Source: Hydractinia symbiolongicarpus
Taxonomy: Eukaryota > Cnidaria > Hydrozoa > Anthoathecata > Hydractiniidae
DNA length: 64,000 nucleotides
NCBI RefSeq assembly: GCF_029227915.1
Contig: NC_079889.1
Location: 6,140,001-6,204,000, forward strand
Reading direction: 5' to 3'
In this document: positions 13,801 to 28,800 of the stretch, in pieces
Layout of the letters: every line of letters starts with the position of its first letter
Numbering within the stretch: the first letter of the stretch is position 1
Notes under the pieces: generated by a model
Database searches by the model: none
Told to the model about the DNA's origin: nothing
What the model saw: the letters and a program-made list of their open reading frames with translations, nothing else
Translations under genes and position numbers: made by a program

Positions 13801-16800
13801 AACAAACGTAAACGTCATTTGAGGATCTGGTAAAGATCCACTATCACGTGCAGCAATAGAAAATTCGCATTTTCTGTCAAGGATTAATTCGGTGTACTCG
13901 TTAGGCAGCATTTCCTACGTAAGAGTGACGGTGTAGGTTAACGACATGCGTTCATTTTGTTAACAAAAAATGTGCGAATTGGATCAAAAGTATTTTCGCA
14001 TATTTTGTTTTCGTTTTATTTATACAAAACATCGCATTAACTGCAACCTGTTGAATATTCGAGTACAGAGTTCACATTTTGATAAAGGAAAAAACAACAT
14101 TATTTACAGCTTAATTTCGCGCTCGTAAGCTGTGCGTATTCAACTTTATTAGCACTAAAAATTTCACCCTGAAATGTCTTTCAAAAAGTAGGATATTAAA
14201 AAAAGACCAGAACTCTTTGGTACTTTGCACACTGTAAGTAACGGTAATTTTGGTTAGCAAAGAGGGCTCCAAATGTAAATGTGTATGACAAACAGAACAG
14301 CAAGAAGATAAGAAACTAAAGCTTTGATTTTATATAAACCAAGAAATTTCAAGCTTTTTACAAGTTCAAAGTCGTTACAAAGTATACTCTGTACTCGACT
14401 TGTTTGTCCTCCCAACACTTACCCGTTTCGCGGTTTGAAGACATAGTCTCGATTGCATGTGCTGTAATGAACCAAGTCTAGTAAAACCAAATTTGTGGCA
14501 GCCACTTGATGTAGACACCATCTCTATTTTTGCACCAGATACTGCATTATTGGAAGAAGGTCTCGCACACAAATTTCTAGCTTTGTAGATAAGGTGGCCA
14601 TGGGAGTTGATTTCAAATTCGGTGCTAAAATGAAGGAGCCATACAACATGAGCATTTGTAAACACCACTTACTTTACGAGAATAACACAACAGAAAGAAG
14701 CTCACTCCACGCGATGGCAGCCTGTTCTGATGACCAAACGCTGACTAGGAGCAAGATGGATACATTTCAATGAACCAAGGTGGACTAGAGATCCAGGCCC
14801 GTTAGGAGTAGATTTTGCTGGAAAAAATATCAGCAACAGTCAATAAAACATTATTTTTGAAAAATCAGCTGAGAAATTAAATTAGATATCCAACATTTTA
14901 GAAATAGCTACCTGTCGTTATACAGAGACTACTTCTTCTTAACTTTAACGTTCTTGTCACGACATCACATTCGTGTAGCTGAGACTGTGTCTCTTTCTCG
15001 CAATTATTTTGATACACCTTACCATTGACAGTCTTTGACATAACCAAACATTTTTTCGAATACAAATTCTAAACAATACGTTTTTTGTGAAAATAAATGG
15101 TGTATCAAAGGAGAATAGCCGGACAGAGACAAAATGACTAACTTACGATGAGCGAACCCTTCAAAGTATAAGTCCATCGCTGGCGTTCATCTGTTGCATT
15201 ACAACCTACCAACACTAGCTCGTCTCGGTCACGAGACGTAAGGGCAGCGATACATCCTCCTACTCTATTCTCGGTTCCAGTTTGCAAGGATTCAATACCA
15301 AATGTTCCTGGTGCATAAAATACATCAATCGTAGAAATTTTAAAGGTTACAATAAGGTATATCCGGAATATTATTTCAGCAATTCCACCCCATAGACCTT
15401 AGATTTAACAACAATTTTCTTGACTATAGTTTCGATTCTGATATATATTAGTACCACTGACCTAGCCTCAAAGAATTTTGCACCATACGTGTACAAAATG
15501 TATTTGACTGTTTTTATAGGTTCTTCAAAATCATTCTCTATTACATCTACCCAGGTTAGTTAGCCTGGGTACAAATTGAAAATCAAATTTATAATCACAT
15601 TCGTCGAATAAACATTTAACACAAGGAAAGTCTAAATCATGTTCTTTCTCCTTTTTCTATTTCTATGTTGCTTACAAGTTGTTTGTTTTTGAAGGATTTC
15701 AGCCTCGTGTTGTTATAAGATGTTGTTTATAAAAAAAGCTTTTAAAACAGCTGCAACCACATTTCAAACGCTTCGCTGAAATAATGCATTTTATATATAC
15801 CTGCTAAATCAAAATCTGAGAAAGGGTTGGGCCGGTCGTAAGGATTAAAAGTGGGTTCGGTTCTAAGTTGTCGCACACCAGCTTTGTATCTGTACAAACT
15901 TCCATCTTTTGCACTCATTATGCTTCTGAACGGATTCTTAAGATCAAACTGGAAACCAAAGTACATTCGGTTGCCAAACAGAGTCAAATCGATTTCCGCG
16001 CCAACCATAAATCCATTAAATTTTTGTCCAAGGCCGAGTTCAAATCGAATTCTAAACCAAATGTATAAATAGCTTATAAACCCACGAGTCTTAAACCCCT
16101 TATAACTTAACACGTAGGTTCAGAAAAGCATTAGATATATTTGGGTATAACTGACCAAATCTCGCGGTCGCAATTTTAATCAACTGTTGTTTAAACAGAA
16201 TAAAGAAATTTTAGCAGATATATAAAGGCTACATTTTTTCTAAACATAGGACACAAACTTTAAAGCGAATAAGCAAAAATCAGTTAACAGAAAATGTTCT
16301 TAAGTATTTGATATGAAGGAGAACCCTAGATATATTTGGAGATCTGCTCCATCATCTGTAAGAAACAGAATTAACTCAACAAAATGGGGTTTAAAATCAT
16401 TTCACACTCTCTCATAAAAAACTGTCGGTCTAATTGGTCCATTTTTTGTTTAACAAAAAGGAAGGTAAGCTTTACCCGTGCACCAAAAACATTTGCATTA
16501 AAAACTGTATGGCAGAATTAATCCATCCACATGCTTTTTCTGCCAGCTTGAGCGCTCCAACTGCAACGTCCAAAACATTACACAATCCTTGCCCAATAAA
16601 ATCGACCGCTTTGCACGTACCATAGCAGAGATGAGAGACACCTTTGCAACCTCCCCCAACGATCCCTTCACATACGAATTTACTGATAAATCTTCGATTG
16701 CGAATGTGAATGTCAAAGTTTTCATCTCTTTGCGCGATAAGCGAACGACGTCGACGCCATCCTTTGAAGAAACTTTTCACTGCTCGTCCAACCTAGTCAT

Positions 16801-19800
16801 TTCATGAATAAGAAATACAAAAACAAATACAATAAGGAATTGTATTTTGAGGTAAAACGAATATACAGCTTACATTTTATTAACTGCCGTAGATACCGTT
16901 TCCCGAACTTTTGGTTTCCCCCTATATGACAATTTTTCTTTTCTTCACTACATTTTTTGACCTCGCTTTTTCATTAGGTACTACTACTATTGTTTTTCGT
17001 TCACGTGATCATTACAGAATCCTTTCTTTTTTAAGGTTTTGAACGATAATGATCTCACTTACCCAAACAAACAGGGTGAGATGTGACCACGCTGGCTTTA
17101 AGTTAATTTGGTTGATTATAATTAGAGGTTTGCTGTAAGAAATTATTTTGTGTTGATTGTTGGATTTGAACTTAGGGATTTGCTCTAACACATTCGCTTG
17201 CGTCTAAGTCTTTGTATAACAGGAACTCGAAAAAAGCTTAGTTCACTAGGCTAACCTTGCTGCAGAAAAAACTGTCGGAGCATGATTTGAGGGGAGTATA
17301 GTTTCAAATTACATGAGTAAAAAATGTATTTTTTCTCCTTTTTACTTTAAAAAATGTTTGTTAGATTTAAGTAAATAATGTAAGATTAACTGTGTAGAAC
17401 TTCTGGTTTGACTGAATCCTGGTTTCACAATACTTGACTAGATCTTTGAATAATGATATTCTTTCACTTTGTTTACACACTGGTGTACAGATAAACGTGG
17501 TCGAGTAAGTGACACTATACTTTTATTTCATCTAAAGATATACATACTATCCTGGATGACAACTAAATCGCGCAAATATTTTTTTACTGTGATTTTAATG
17601 TGGCCAAGGTCGCAATGGTCATAGCCTTGTACACACTTGAAGTGTTAAGATTGTATAGCTGGTGTTTAACCTTAACTTATCTCCTTAACAATAGATCAAA
17701 AGCAAGATGATGAAGATAATAATGTCATGTTTTCTGTAGCTTATTTAATTTTGTTTTAATTTTTTATACTGGTTCGATTAAAAATTGAAATTTAAAAACC
17801 TCTTCTCGTGCTTAGTACGCAATCTTATTCATCAAAAGCGGAATTTAAAAAAAAGCAAGCAACCAACATAAATACCTTTGCCAAACCATCACCAATCTTT
17901 CGAACAGTGTTTTTAATCCATCGGCCTAAGAGCAAGGTTGCCTAACTCGTCACACTGGCATTTAAAAACAGAAACAAAAGAAAGAACAGGCAGACCCTTT
18001 CATAATCTGACTGTGACATGAGCACCTACCCGCTTTATTGATTACGCCACCTATCCACTTGCCAGCTTTATCAAGAAAACCCTTACAATTCTGCTCGGCT
18101 TGCTTGCACTTCAAGGAGTAACAGTTTAAACATTTTATTTTCAATTTTTCTTTGCATTTCTGTTTGGCTTCCTTTACTTTGTCGATCGCTTGTCGAAGTT
18201 GTTTCTGTGCGTCTTTGAAAGCTCTATCTACCGACTGTCGTGCCCTTTCAATCGCCTAAAATATACATAAAATTGGTTAACTTTTTCGTGTTTTTATGAT
18301 TGGCTGCAGTAATAACGCTACTCTTACGTCTGTCAATCCTCTGAGATCCACGATCACACGGATATAAAAATGTGCATCTGAAATACTGGTGTAATCGTAT
18401 CCAGCTGCCACGTACAACTCTGCGTAGATAAGATTCCAAACTTTTCCATAGACGTGTATTTCTAACTGAGTCATCGTAATGTTCACGTATGCAGATGCCT
18501 CAATACCAAGTATTTTCAAATAACCTTCAAAGTACATCTACGAAATAAAAGAAATATATCTATGTGAACCTTCTTTTGGGATCACTTAACAATTAAGACT
18601 ATTTAACTTGGTGGCATCAAAAACTGTTTCAAATTCAGTAAGTCATAATTCCTATACCATGTTTACTGTATATTACATCAAGACTTACCTTGAAGTAGGG
18701 GAGTGAAATCAGTGCACCCTTCATTGCACGCTTGAAATGAAAGAAAAGTTTTGGTCCAACATTCTTGTGAGAAACGTTTCGCGACATAATAAGGTGACCA
18801 CCTAAATTAATAGGGTCCAATTCTCCATCAATGTAAATTTCCTGAAAGAAAAGTAAGTGAAGAGACTATGTTACCTTGTCAAAAACAGATCTTGACATAG
18901 ATATTGCAAAAAGGGCTATAGAAATGTCTTAATTTTGCAGAATCACAGTAATATTCGTCTATATCTACATCAACGAACATTTGATAAGCTTAACCCTTCA
19001 CTCAACTTCATGTTATTAAAATTTAACATATGTTTTCCTTCCACACTTCTTATTTAAAATCAATCATTCAAAATCCTAAAAAAAGGATACAATTTTTTCT
19101 GCGCAACGCAAGAAGCTTGGAATCTTGAAATAGTTAAAAAAAATTTTTTATAAAGATATTGCACATCATGCAATTAAGATTGACATACCCTGTCAGAGTA
19201 TTTAATTTCCGCTTTGATCTGATAACCAAACAAATCCAACACACCCTTCAATCTAAAGCCATTTTGAATGAGTGGACCACCAGCACTCCGCAAGTCTACA
19301 TCTTTACCAGATGGGTTATACGATACCTGCAAGATCACAGAGCAAATTATCAAATTATATCACCCCAGTAATTCTGCATTTGTGAATCATTTATAAATTC
19401 ATACTAAAAATTTACAACAAAAAATATTACAAACAAATATATTCCAATTCCATCGTAAGAATGATAGTTGATTGACTGTAGCTTAAAGTCTCCAGTTTCA
19501 CCAAAACTTATCAAAAAAATATTAGAAAGTAAAATCATCATACCCGGAGACCTTTCGGAAATCCGGCTCGGTGCACAGGACCAGGAAGAGAAGTTGGACC
19601 ACCACACATACGCACAAGTTTACCAATAGTTAGAGCTGAAATTCTGCCGTAGAAATAAGTGGGCTTTCCATAGCCAAAATATATTGCAACACGTAAACAA
19701 TGACCCTAAAATGGTTGACAATAAAGTTTATTAAGAATTTTTACATTCTAAAATATTTAATGTCTCCCGTTTGATGAACACGCACCACTTGATCCCAAAT

Positions 19801-22800
19801 ATTTTAAATAAGAAACTTCCTAAATAGATTTTTTTGACACAATGCTAAATTTTTATACTGTCATATTTAAACTCAGTAATATATCAAGCATACAATGGAA
19901 AGTAAAAGTAACAAAATTCACCTCCTCTGCAAAGTCAGCGTCATATATGCAATTTTTTCCAAAATCAAGCTGTGCCCCAAATTGAAATCCAGAAAGACCA
20001 ATAGGAGAACCGACTGTAATCGTAATTCTATGAGTATATTATAAAAATGAAACCTATTTAAAAATTTTCCAATTACAACTAACATAGAATAGAAAAATAA
20101 AAAATGCTTACGCTAAATGGATATTGCCAATATTCAGCCAATTTAATCCAAATGCATGGTACCAAATTCCACCCTTCATATACAACGTGCCAGTAAGATC
20201 ACTCGTACCAATCGTGTGTTTTAACGAACCACCAAGTACAAGCGATCGCTCACTTTTCATTCCATCCACAATGATTTCACCTACATTAACAGGTATCTTA
20301 ACTTCTGCTTTAAAACCGACAACTCTCTTATTAGCAGTTGTGTTTACCTAAACGTAATGTACAAAATTTCAGATGTGTCACAAACAGTTTCTACTAAATT
20401 ATCTTGTAGCAATTAAATGGTTTACCTCTGCAAACAGTTCTAACTTATGAAAGTAGTAGTTTCCGGTAATTTTGATTTTGTAAAAACCAGCCGAGACTTT
20501 GTAATATCCTTTCTTTACTTGCCCTGCAATCCGAAATCTTGCTTTTGGACCAACTACAGATTTCAAGACTTCACAAAACGAACTGCCATCACAATCTTTA
20601 GGAATACTAACCTTCATTAAAAAATTATAAGAGTACAATGGGACTAATGGGACTACTTTTTGTGAATTCAACAAAAACTTAAGGATACGGTTTCTTAATA
20701 AAAACATTTCACAGATGTAGCTTCTATGCTAAAGTTTCCTGCAAGTTTAACAAAAAAAGTAATATTTTGGTTATATAAAACAGATACAAGAAGCCCTGCG
20801 GCTTAAAGACTTCCGCCATTAGCAATAATCTAAAAAAGTACTAAACTTTGAAGAGGACTGAGTAATATGGGGGAATAAAATCATCGAATATTCTAAAAAT
20901 TTAAAATTAAATTTTTGATTATTATTGTAACTGCAAAACATAGCTAACTTAACTTACATAAACTTCATTTCTCTTTAAGAACAATTTTAAAAGAAAAATA
21001 ATAAACCTGAAAATTAATGAACAACAAAAACCAAATAAGAACAACGGCAAGGCTGAAAATTTATCCATTTTCTCTTTTTCTCTGAAAAACAACTTGGAAA
21101 ATATCTTTAAAGGTGGCAGCAAATTTGTTTTTACATAATCAGTTACGAAGGTTATTTTCAGACTACATATTCTTATTTTTTCTTTTATACCACACTTGTC
21201 ACGATTTTATAGCTATAATACATTATCTTTCACCAAACATATTCAGCCTCAACAATTCCTCCTTAAATTAAAATTCATGAATAATTACTTAATTAATTCT
21301 GCTGAATATAGTTTTAGTCTACGTGCTTGCAAAGTTGTACACAAAGAAATGACGTAATTATTAAAGAGAAACGTTAATAACATCAAAGATGGCGCATTAT
21401 AAGACGATCTTCATTATGCTACACTGCACGAGCTTTAACTTTCGGTAGCATATAAACTTTAAAATAAAGTATTGTTCATTGGATAATAAAACAATTTGTT
21501 GCACTGTTAGGATTCTTATTGGCTTAAAACTCATTTTAGCCTCTTTCTCAGAAAAAAATTTGTCAAAACGAGGATTTAGGCTTTAGCCTGGATAAGTTTC
21601 GGGAGAAATGTGGTCGATATGTTTGCATGTTTGCGTTGCTAACTCCGCTCCATTTCGTCAAAAATTAGTGAAACTACTTTTTTTTAAATTGTGTCTGGCT
21701 ACAAATCTTGCTTGACTTAAATTCGAAATTTAAATAATTATCAAATTATGGACGAATGATTCATCAAAAGAGGATTTATGTGGTGTTTTAGAACAAAATG
21801 CAATAAAACTTGTGTAGGAATATTTTTTTTTGAAAACATGTAGTAAGATATTGTAGAGCTGAATAAGAGCAACACAATGAAATATTTTTAGGCAACACAA
21901 AAATTGATAGAGGGGAGTTACCAAAAAATTAACTGAGGAGGGTTTTTTTGTTTGAATTTTTTTTCTTCGTTCTAGTTTTTTTCCACATATTTTTTGTTAC
22001 ATACTCGTCGAGCAATTTTTAAAAAAAAGTAAATTGTGACAGAGATATTTTGAATATCTAAGCATGTGTTAAAAGGTCAGCTGTATTCTTAAAACAAAGT
22101 TATACATACAGCTGCAACTGCAGTAAGCCCTTCTGGAATTTCCATTTTGTATAGATCTTTTAATGGTTCTTTGGAAAATCTGGTTGTTTTTGTTGTACGA
22201 AATGAACCATAAAATGAGGGACACCACGCAATAGCCATCTAAATGAAATATCTAGGTTTATAACAAAAATATCAAAACATTCCGACAATGCTTTTTCTCT
22301 AAACTCTTTTTAAACTTTATTTCCATTAAGTTTAAACAAGAGGTATTGTTATTTTTCTAATATTCAAAAACATAAGTTCGGTAATGAAGTGAGAATTCTG
22401 TAAATTAGAATAAAAATCCGATTATAACAACTTATTTCAATAATCCAAGTCATTTTCACAGTTAAGAAAAAGCTTACCTCAACTTGAAGTCCAATCGCAT
22501 TTAAGAATTTTGAAACAGCTTTTCCTACTGAGCCAGTGTTAGCCATTTTGTCTAGGACAGCACCAAATGATTCACCATCAAATGTGAAACCAAACGCAAT
22601 CTAAGTTGTAAAAAATTATGTCTCACGAAACTCATTGCGACCTAGTATGGCTTACAACTGATATGTAGATCACGTAGATCTATGCCTTCTCCCCAGATAG
22701 GTGACAAAAGTGATGACATGATATCCAAAGTCTATTTTCTCACTAACAGGCATCTAGGCATTGACAAATGAGTGTACATGCCATTAGTGCAAGATTCCTT

Positions 22801-25800
22801 AGGTTTAAAATAATTTTCGTGCAGTCAGTTATGTACAAAGACTTCAAAACTTGAGTGATCTGTTACTCTGTCATTAACCTAACTTTTAAAAAACATGAAC
22901 AATTTTCCATTAGCCAATAAAATAACGATGCAATGGGGGCAACGAAGAATTGTTTAGGAAATGGAATTGGGGTAAACGAAGCTCTGTTCCTCACAACCAA
23001 AATTTCGTGGCTTGGTATGCAAAATTGTTTCATAACATACAGAAAGAAAGTCAATGTTTTACTTTTCTATCCCAGCCAGCGTGGATGTAGATTACTTCAA
23101 AATGGAGAGGGACACCATTGAAACTTTTAGTAGCAGAAATACGAAATGGTGATTTAAAAAGGTGTTTAAAGTCATAAGCAATAGATACTGGACCAAATTC
23201 AAAATCCCAGAGTCCAAGGTTTCTGAAAAAACATAAAAAGATTGTTATAAAACTTGTCAACACACGAAATTAGAAGTAAGAAAAATCTTAATTATTGATA
23301 AAAATTGCCTCACTTAATTGCAGCAATCACTGCACCTGCAGCACCATCAAGATCATCTGGTAGTCCGATTGCATTTACTAAGCCTCGTAACTGCATCTTT
23401 TGAGCAGTACCTAGCATAGACGACACATCATCCAGAAAAGAAACGTTGCGGAAAACGACGCTTTTAAATATTGTTGGTGAAAACAATCGGAATTGGCCCT
23501 TGGCAAGGAAACCGTAGTGTGTTCCATCTGAATAGTAAGTGAACCTTAAAAAGAGATCGTTAGTAAAAATAAATTGTATTGTTTTCTTCTTAGTAGCCTA
23601 TGTTAAAAAGTCTATAATGAATACCATATCACGTGTACAAGCGAAACTTTAATGGATTTAAAACATGATAAAAACCTGAACTTTTCGGAGGATTAGATTA
23701 ATCCTTTGAAAAGTTTAAAAACCCTTATTTTTAAATCCTTTTTACTTATTTTACCCATAGTGGCAAATTAGCTATTATTGGGTTAAAAAAACAGTCTCAA
23801 AAGACTTGTCACATTTAAGGGTCAATTGTTCTCTATCTTTGTGCAAAAAATTACAATAAACTAATGACAAACAATACTTAGTTGAATTTGAATGAGTAAC
23901 TTAAATGTAGAGGTAGATGGATTAGAAACTAGATACGATGTATTAAAATTTCTAGGCTTCGAGAATTTGAAACAAAAATGTTAAATTCCTTTCTATGGCA
24001 ACAAATTAAATTTATATAAATTTATAAAAATCACATTTTGTTACTTTGCACACTTTTCCACTTCAATCTATTTTAGAAAATATTGGAAAATAAATTATGC
24101 CATAGTGTGGAGGTCAGGAGAATGATCTAACAAGAATCAATCTAAGCTGCAATCAACAAGGTTACATACATAACTTCATGCAGACGAACTTTGTTTTTGG
24201 GGACATATTCGTAGGCTTCATTGATTCCAAAATCCCATCCTTTCAGAGAAGTGGTTTGGTCATTTGTAACACGAACAGAAAAACCAAGGATGGGCAAGTT
24301 TTCATCTGCAGGTTTGCTGTATTCTGGTATAGGATCTGTTTTTCTATATGAAGGAACTTTGTCTGCTGCTTCTTTGATGGTTAGTAGTGGAAATGGTTCA
24401 AAACAGTACTAAAAAAATAAATTTTATAATTCAAATGAGTATTTAAATAAATAAGAGATCTTAGTGCCATATTTTTTTTAATTCTATTTCACTGGAATAA
24501 CCAAAACAGGTTTAAGGCAACAAAAATTGTCTTGAATAAAACTGCTTCATAAAAGGAAAACTAGGATTCAAAAAATAAAAATACTTGTCATAAATTATGG
24601 ATAACCCTATTGAGCTGTACCTCTAGGACCTATAACTTCTAATGGGATCTATATCACTGAATTCGCATCATTGATTTCATAATTTTTTACCTAATGTTCT
24701 TAACACAATCCAGGTTCCTCACCCCTTTAGCCCACCACACCACTCCTATATTGTTTCTTGAAACCATTTATTCTTTTTTTTGTGAAATCCTTAGTAAGAA
24801 GGTTCGACATTTAAAATTTTACTATGATCATTGTGGAGAAGGTTTTTTAAATAACAATAAAAAAGAAAGTTCAGAAAACAAAGTATGTAAACATTGTAAC
24901 ATCTATAGCACTGATAATGGTTTTCTAACGAAAAGCTTTAGCTAAAAAATTTAAAAATTGTTGTTGTCATTTCATTTTATTCCATAACTTGATGACTAAT
25001 TTTAACACAAAGTATGTAAAATATAGTAACTTGATGTATGTATGAAAACAGGATGTACTTTTTAAAAAAAAGGTACATAGACATACTCCAAATATTTTTG
25101 AGTTACAGAACAAAGTAAATATCCAAATTTCATACGTACCTTTTTTACACTGCCTCCCTCTTCCTCCAATGTTCCAAAGTATCCACTAGTAAATTTTTTC
25201 AATCTAAAGTTTAAATGCTTCAGGACACCAGCAGGTGCACTACTTCCAATATACTTCAAATTCACACCACCACATTCTCGATGGATGTAATCTCCAGGCG
25301 AAACAGGAAGTGTTGGTGATGGTGTAGGCTTATCATCTAAAATTAAACAATTGCTCCTACTGTTCCCTGTCAGAAAAAAATAAGAAAAACCTTTAATTTT
25401 GCATAGCGTTGCATATTTTGTATAGCACCTTTGCAAGATTTTGTTGGGCAGACTTTAACTTCTTCAACAGCACCGTTACAACTATCACCACCTTTATTAG
25501 GAGCAGGGTTTGTACATGCCCGAGATCTTTTGGTGTGACCTTTAAAGCAGAACCAATTTTCTGAGCATGGACTCCAACTAGACCAGCCAGCCCAATTTCC
25601 ATCAATTGCACCTACAACGTTACATTTATATGCAGTTTATATTTGATTTTTTTTCTTTTCAAACAATATCACTACGAAATACTGACCTATACAGTTTGCA
25701 AGTTTGCAATGTTTGGTTTCAGTAAATACTCCACTACAATTCCGTGCATTTTCACCCGATGGAACTGGATTGTTACACATTCGTTTTCGATGCATTGTTC

Positions 25801-28800
25801 CTGAGCCACATGTTTTTGAACATTCTGTGAAAGATGACCACCCACTAAATCCACCATGAACTAATAAAAATATTACAAACACTGTGTAACATGCTTTGAG
25901 TACAATTTATTGTAACTCACACCTTTGTTGAAAATATTCTCCTGATAAGACAATCTTTGCAGATTAAACAGTTATTTTTACTAATTTGTTGCAAGTTTGC
26001 AATCTAAAATTTTTCACTATTAAAGCCAGGACAGGAATCTGATCCTTAATGCTGTAAGATATGCTTGTTGACATTTTTTTTGCAGCTTGTGTAATTTTTG
26101 GCAGAATAACTAATGTTGGACAAAGTTTGTAAAGCTAGCAAAAAACAACACAGCATGGGCTTTTTTTTAGGAGTTATACAGTTCTCAAGTACAAATACAA
26201 ATTTTACAAATAAAATTGTATTGTTAAATCTAAACAAAGAGTCGATTTAGATAAACTTTTTTTGTAACAAAAAGTATTTTTTGCATCTGTACCAAAAGCT
26301 TCCTTCTTTTGACCAAACTGATTTTGAAAGTTCGTGTTTTTGCAGATCGAATATAAATTAATCAGGTTTTATGTATGGATGTAAAGCTAAGAGAATATAT
26401 TCTTTAAACTGACAACGTGTTGATGTGATATTAAGAAAAATAGTTAAATTTTATTGTACTAGCTCCAATAAAGTATAAAGTTGATTTTATACTTTTATAT
26501 TATATAAAACATTTTCTTTAACAAGAGCATGCAACTTTTAATTCCTATGTCATGCATAATTAGATCATGTCAAAAGTTTTTAACCAATTGTCGTCCGCTT
26601 AGTTGGGGTGTTGTGGCATAAAAATAAACTAATTACTTGTCACAGTATTTATATACATTCTACAAGTCAAATGTTTTTGTAATAAAACGTCCTGTAAAAG
26701 AAAATTTGCTGCATGCGTTTAATATTGCTTTGGATACCATAGTAGCTGGAATGCATTTTATTCAAATGCCAAAATTAAAGGAAAAGGAAAACATTGTGCT
26801 ATTTATTTTACTAATTATTTTTTTATTATTATTTATTTATTTTTTTTGCTTCTGTTTTGAATAAAAAGGAAATAATCAATTACGATCTTTTTTATTGTTT
26901 ATAAATTAGTCTTTATGCCATATCAATACACATATCTTTTTCTTAGCATATGCCTTGCAGTAACTCAATTCTGCTGATGACTGCTTACAAACCCAGTACT
27001 TAGAAACAAAACCTTTAAAATAAGTAGATCTTGATAAATACCAAGGAGTTTGTTAATTTGTGCTTTTATATAAGGAAAATTCTGTGTTCAAAAAGGCAAT
27101 ATGCTAATTGTGCCTGTGACAATTACAAAAGATAGATGCTTTTGCATTTTAACTATTCTAACATTACGCAATTATGTAAACTTGGAAAGGCATGCAAATA
27201 TATCAATTCCTACATGGGTAACTAATGAAACCTGGGACAAAGATTAGCAGCCAAGTTCCCTAAAGTCGATCCAACTCAAATCCGTTTTAGAGTGTTCTAT
27301 CCAGTTATCGACTTGGAAGGGCCAATGCTACGAACAAGCTAAAAAATCTTTAATGATGACAACATGGTAATAATGACTTAAGGTCTTTGTCACTAAGTTG
27401 TTGATATTTCAAAAACAAAGTTGATAACTGGATAGAAAGAAAGAGTTGAAGATTACATCACAATTTTGCCAATATTCTTCCAAGCCAATTATACTTCACT
27501 TATATCCCAATTGGTTAAATACCATGTATAGCAGCCTGCAAGCCATAATAAAATAATGTTTTATGGATCTTTTATGATTTCTAAGCACAATTCTTTTGTT
27601 AAGTTTGTGTTCAAGGCAGACTTTACAATTATTTCGTCAGTCCCAGTGAAATCTAACTTATTTCACACATTCATTCATTCATGTGAAAATATAAAAACAA
27701 AGAAGAAGCAAAAATCTTTTACCTCTGAATAAATTAAATGTAAATCCCTCCTGCATTAAAACATATAGGAAAACTATCTGCATATTTCCCTGTCTCTCCT
27801 TATCTAGTGAAGCATTATTGTGCTCCATGAATGGAGAAAGTACTAAACCAAAATATTAAGTATATAAAAAAATTAACTCACCAGGACAAACATTGAAGCA
27901 ACCAAATATTGTCTCTGTAAAATTTCCTGGGCAAGCTTTTCCTCCAAACATAGGAAGTGGCATGTTACACTGCCGATAGCGCTTGATTGTGGCACCACCA
28001 TTCTTTGTACATGTTTTAGGGCATGCTGACCATGGACTCCAAGGAGACCAACCTCCATCAGTACGACCCTCTAATAAAACACAACTATACTCAACCTTTT
28101 TTACCAATTTTATGTCCTGTCTATTTACCAACATATTTATTTTTTGTTAACAGTCAAATTCAGTTTAAAAAAAGAAATTAAAGATATACCAGGACACTCC
28201 ATAACACATTCAAGCTTTGTTTCAACCATAGAACCAGTACAAAAGGAGCCACCATTTGATGGAGGAGGGTTATCACACAAGCGTGTTCTGTTGACAACTG
28301 AGCCACCACATGGAACTTCGCAGGTGCTCCATTGTGACCATTCTGATAAGCCACCGTCAACTATAAAAACAATAAATGTTAAACATAGATAGCCACTCCC
28401 AAACAGAAAAGTCCTGTATGAAACCATTGAGAATTGAAAGTGGAGGAGACCTGTTCCAAAAGAAAACAAAATCTAATTATATTTTATGTAATTGTCAAAA
28501 TCAACCAAACTTAAAAAATAACTTGCCATAAAAGTTTCTGTGTCAATAACTTATAGATTACATTACATTAAAAGTTTTTACTGCATAAAAATGGCCTGTA
28601 CATAATAATAACATATAAATGAGTATCTCTAGTGTGTACTTAAAACATCTGCATCTGCAGGCAAAGATAGGGATTTCAATGTTTTGAAATAGCATACCTT
28701 TACTTTTTTTATATCCCTGAATACAATATTTTGTCTTACATAAATAACAAAGAAGGGATGTAAAAAGAGGTCATATTTAAAAATTGTGTCACATTTCTTC

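Noticed and set aside
19413-19510. Possible extra exon ([10 protein letters not shown]) between 19544 and 19326
   Set aside because: Needs phase 2 input while both neighbours are phase 0, and would leave an intron of about 34 bp; direct joining of the neighbours is cleaner.
20612-20752. In-frame upstream extension of the 20611 exon, or a small exon at about 20745
   Set aside because: In phase 0 the candidate exon from the TTGCAG acceptor hits a stop, and the alternative has no good donor; the consensus acceptor at 20611 fits phase 0 directly.
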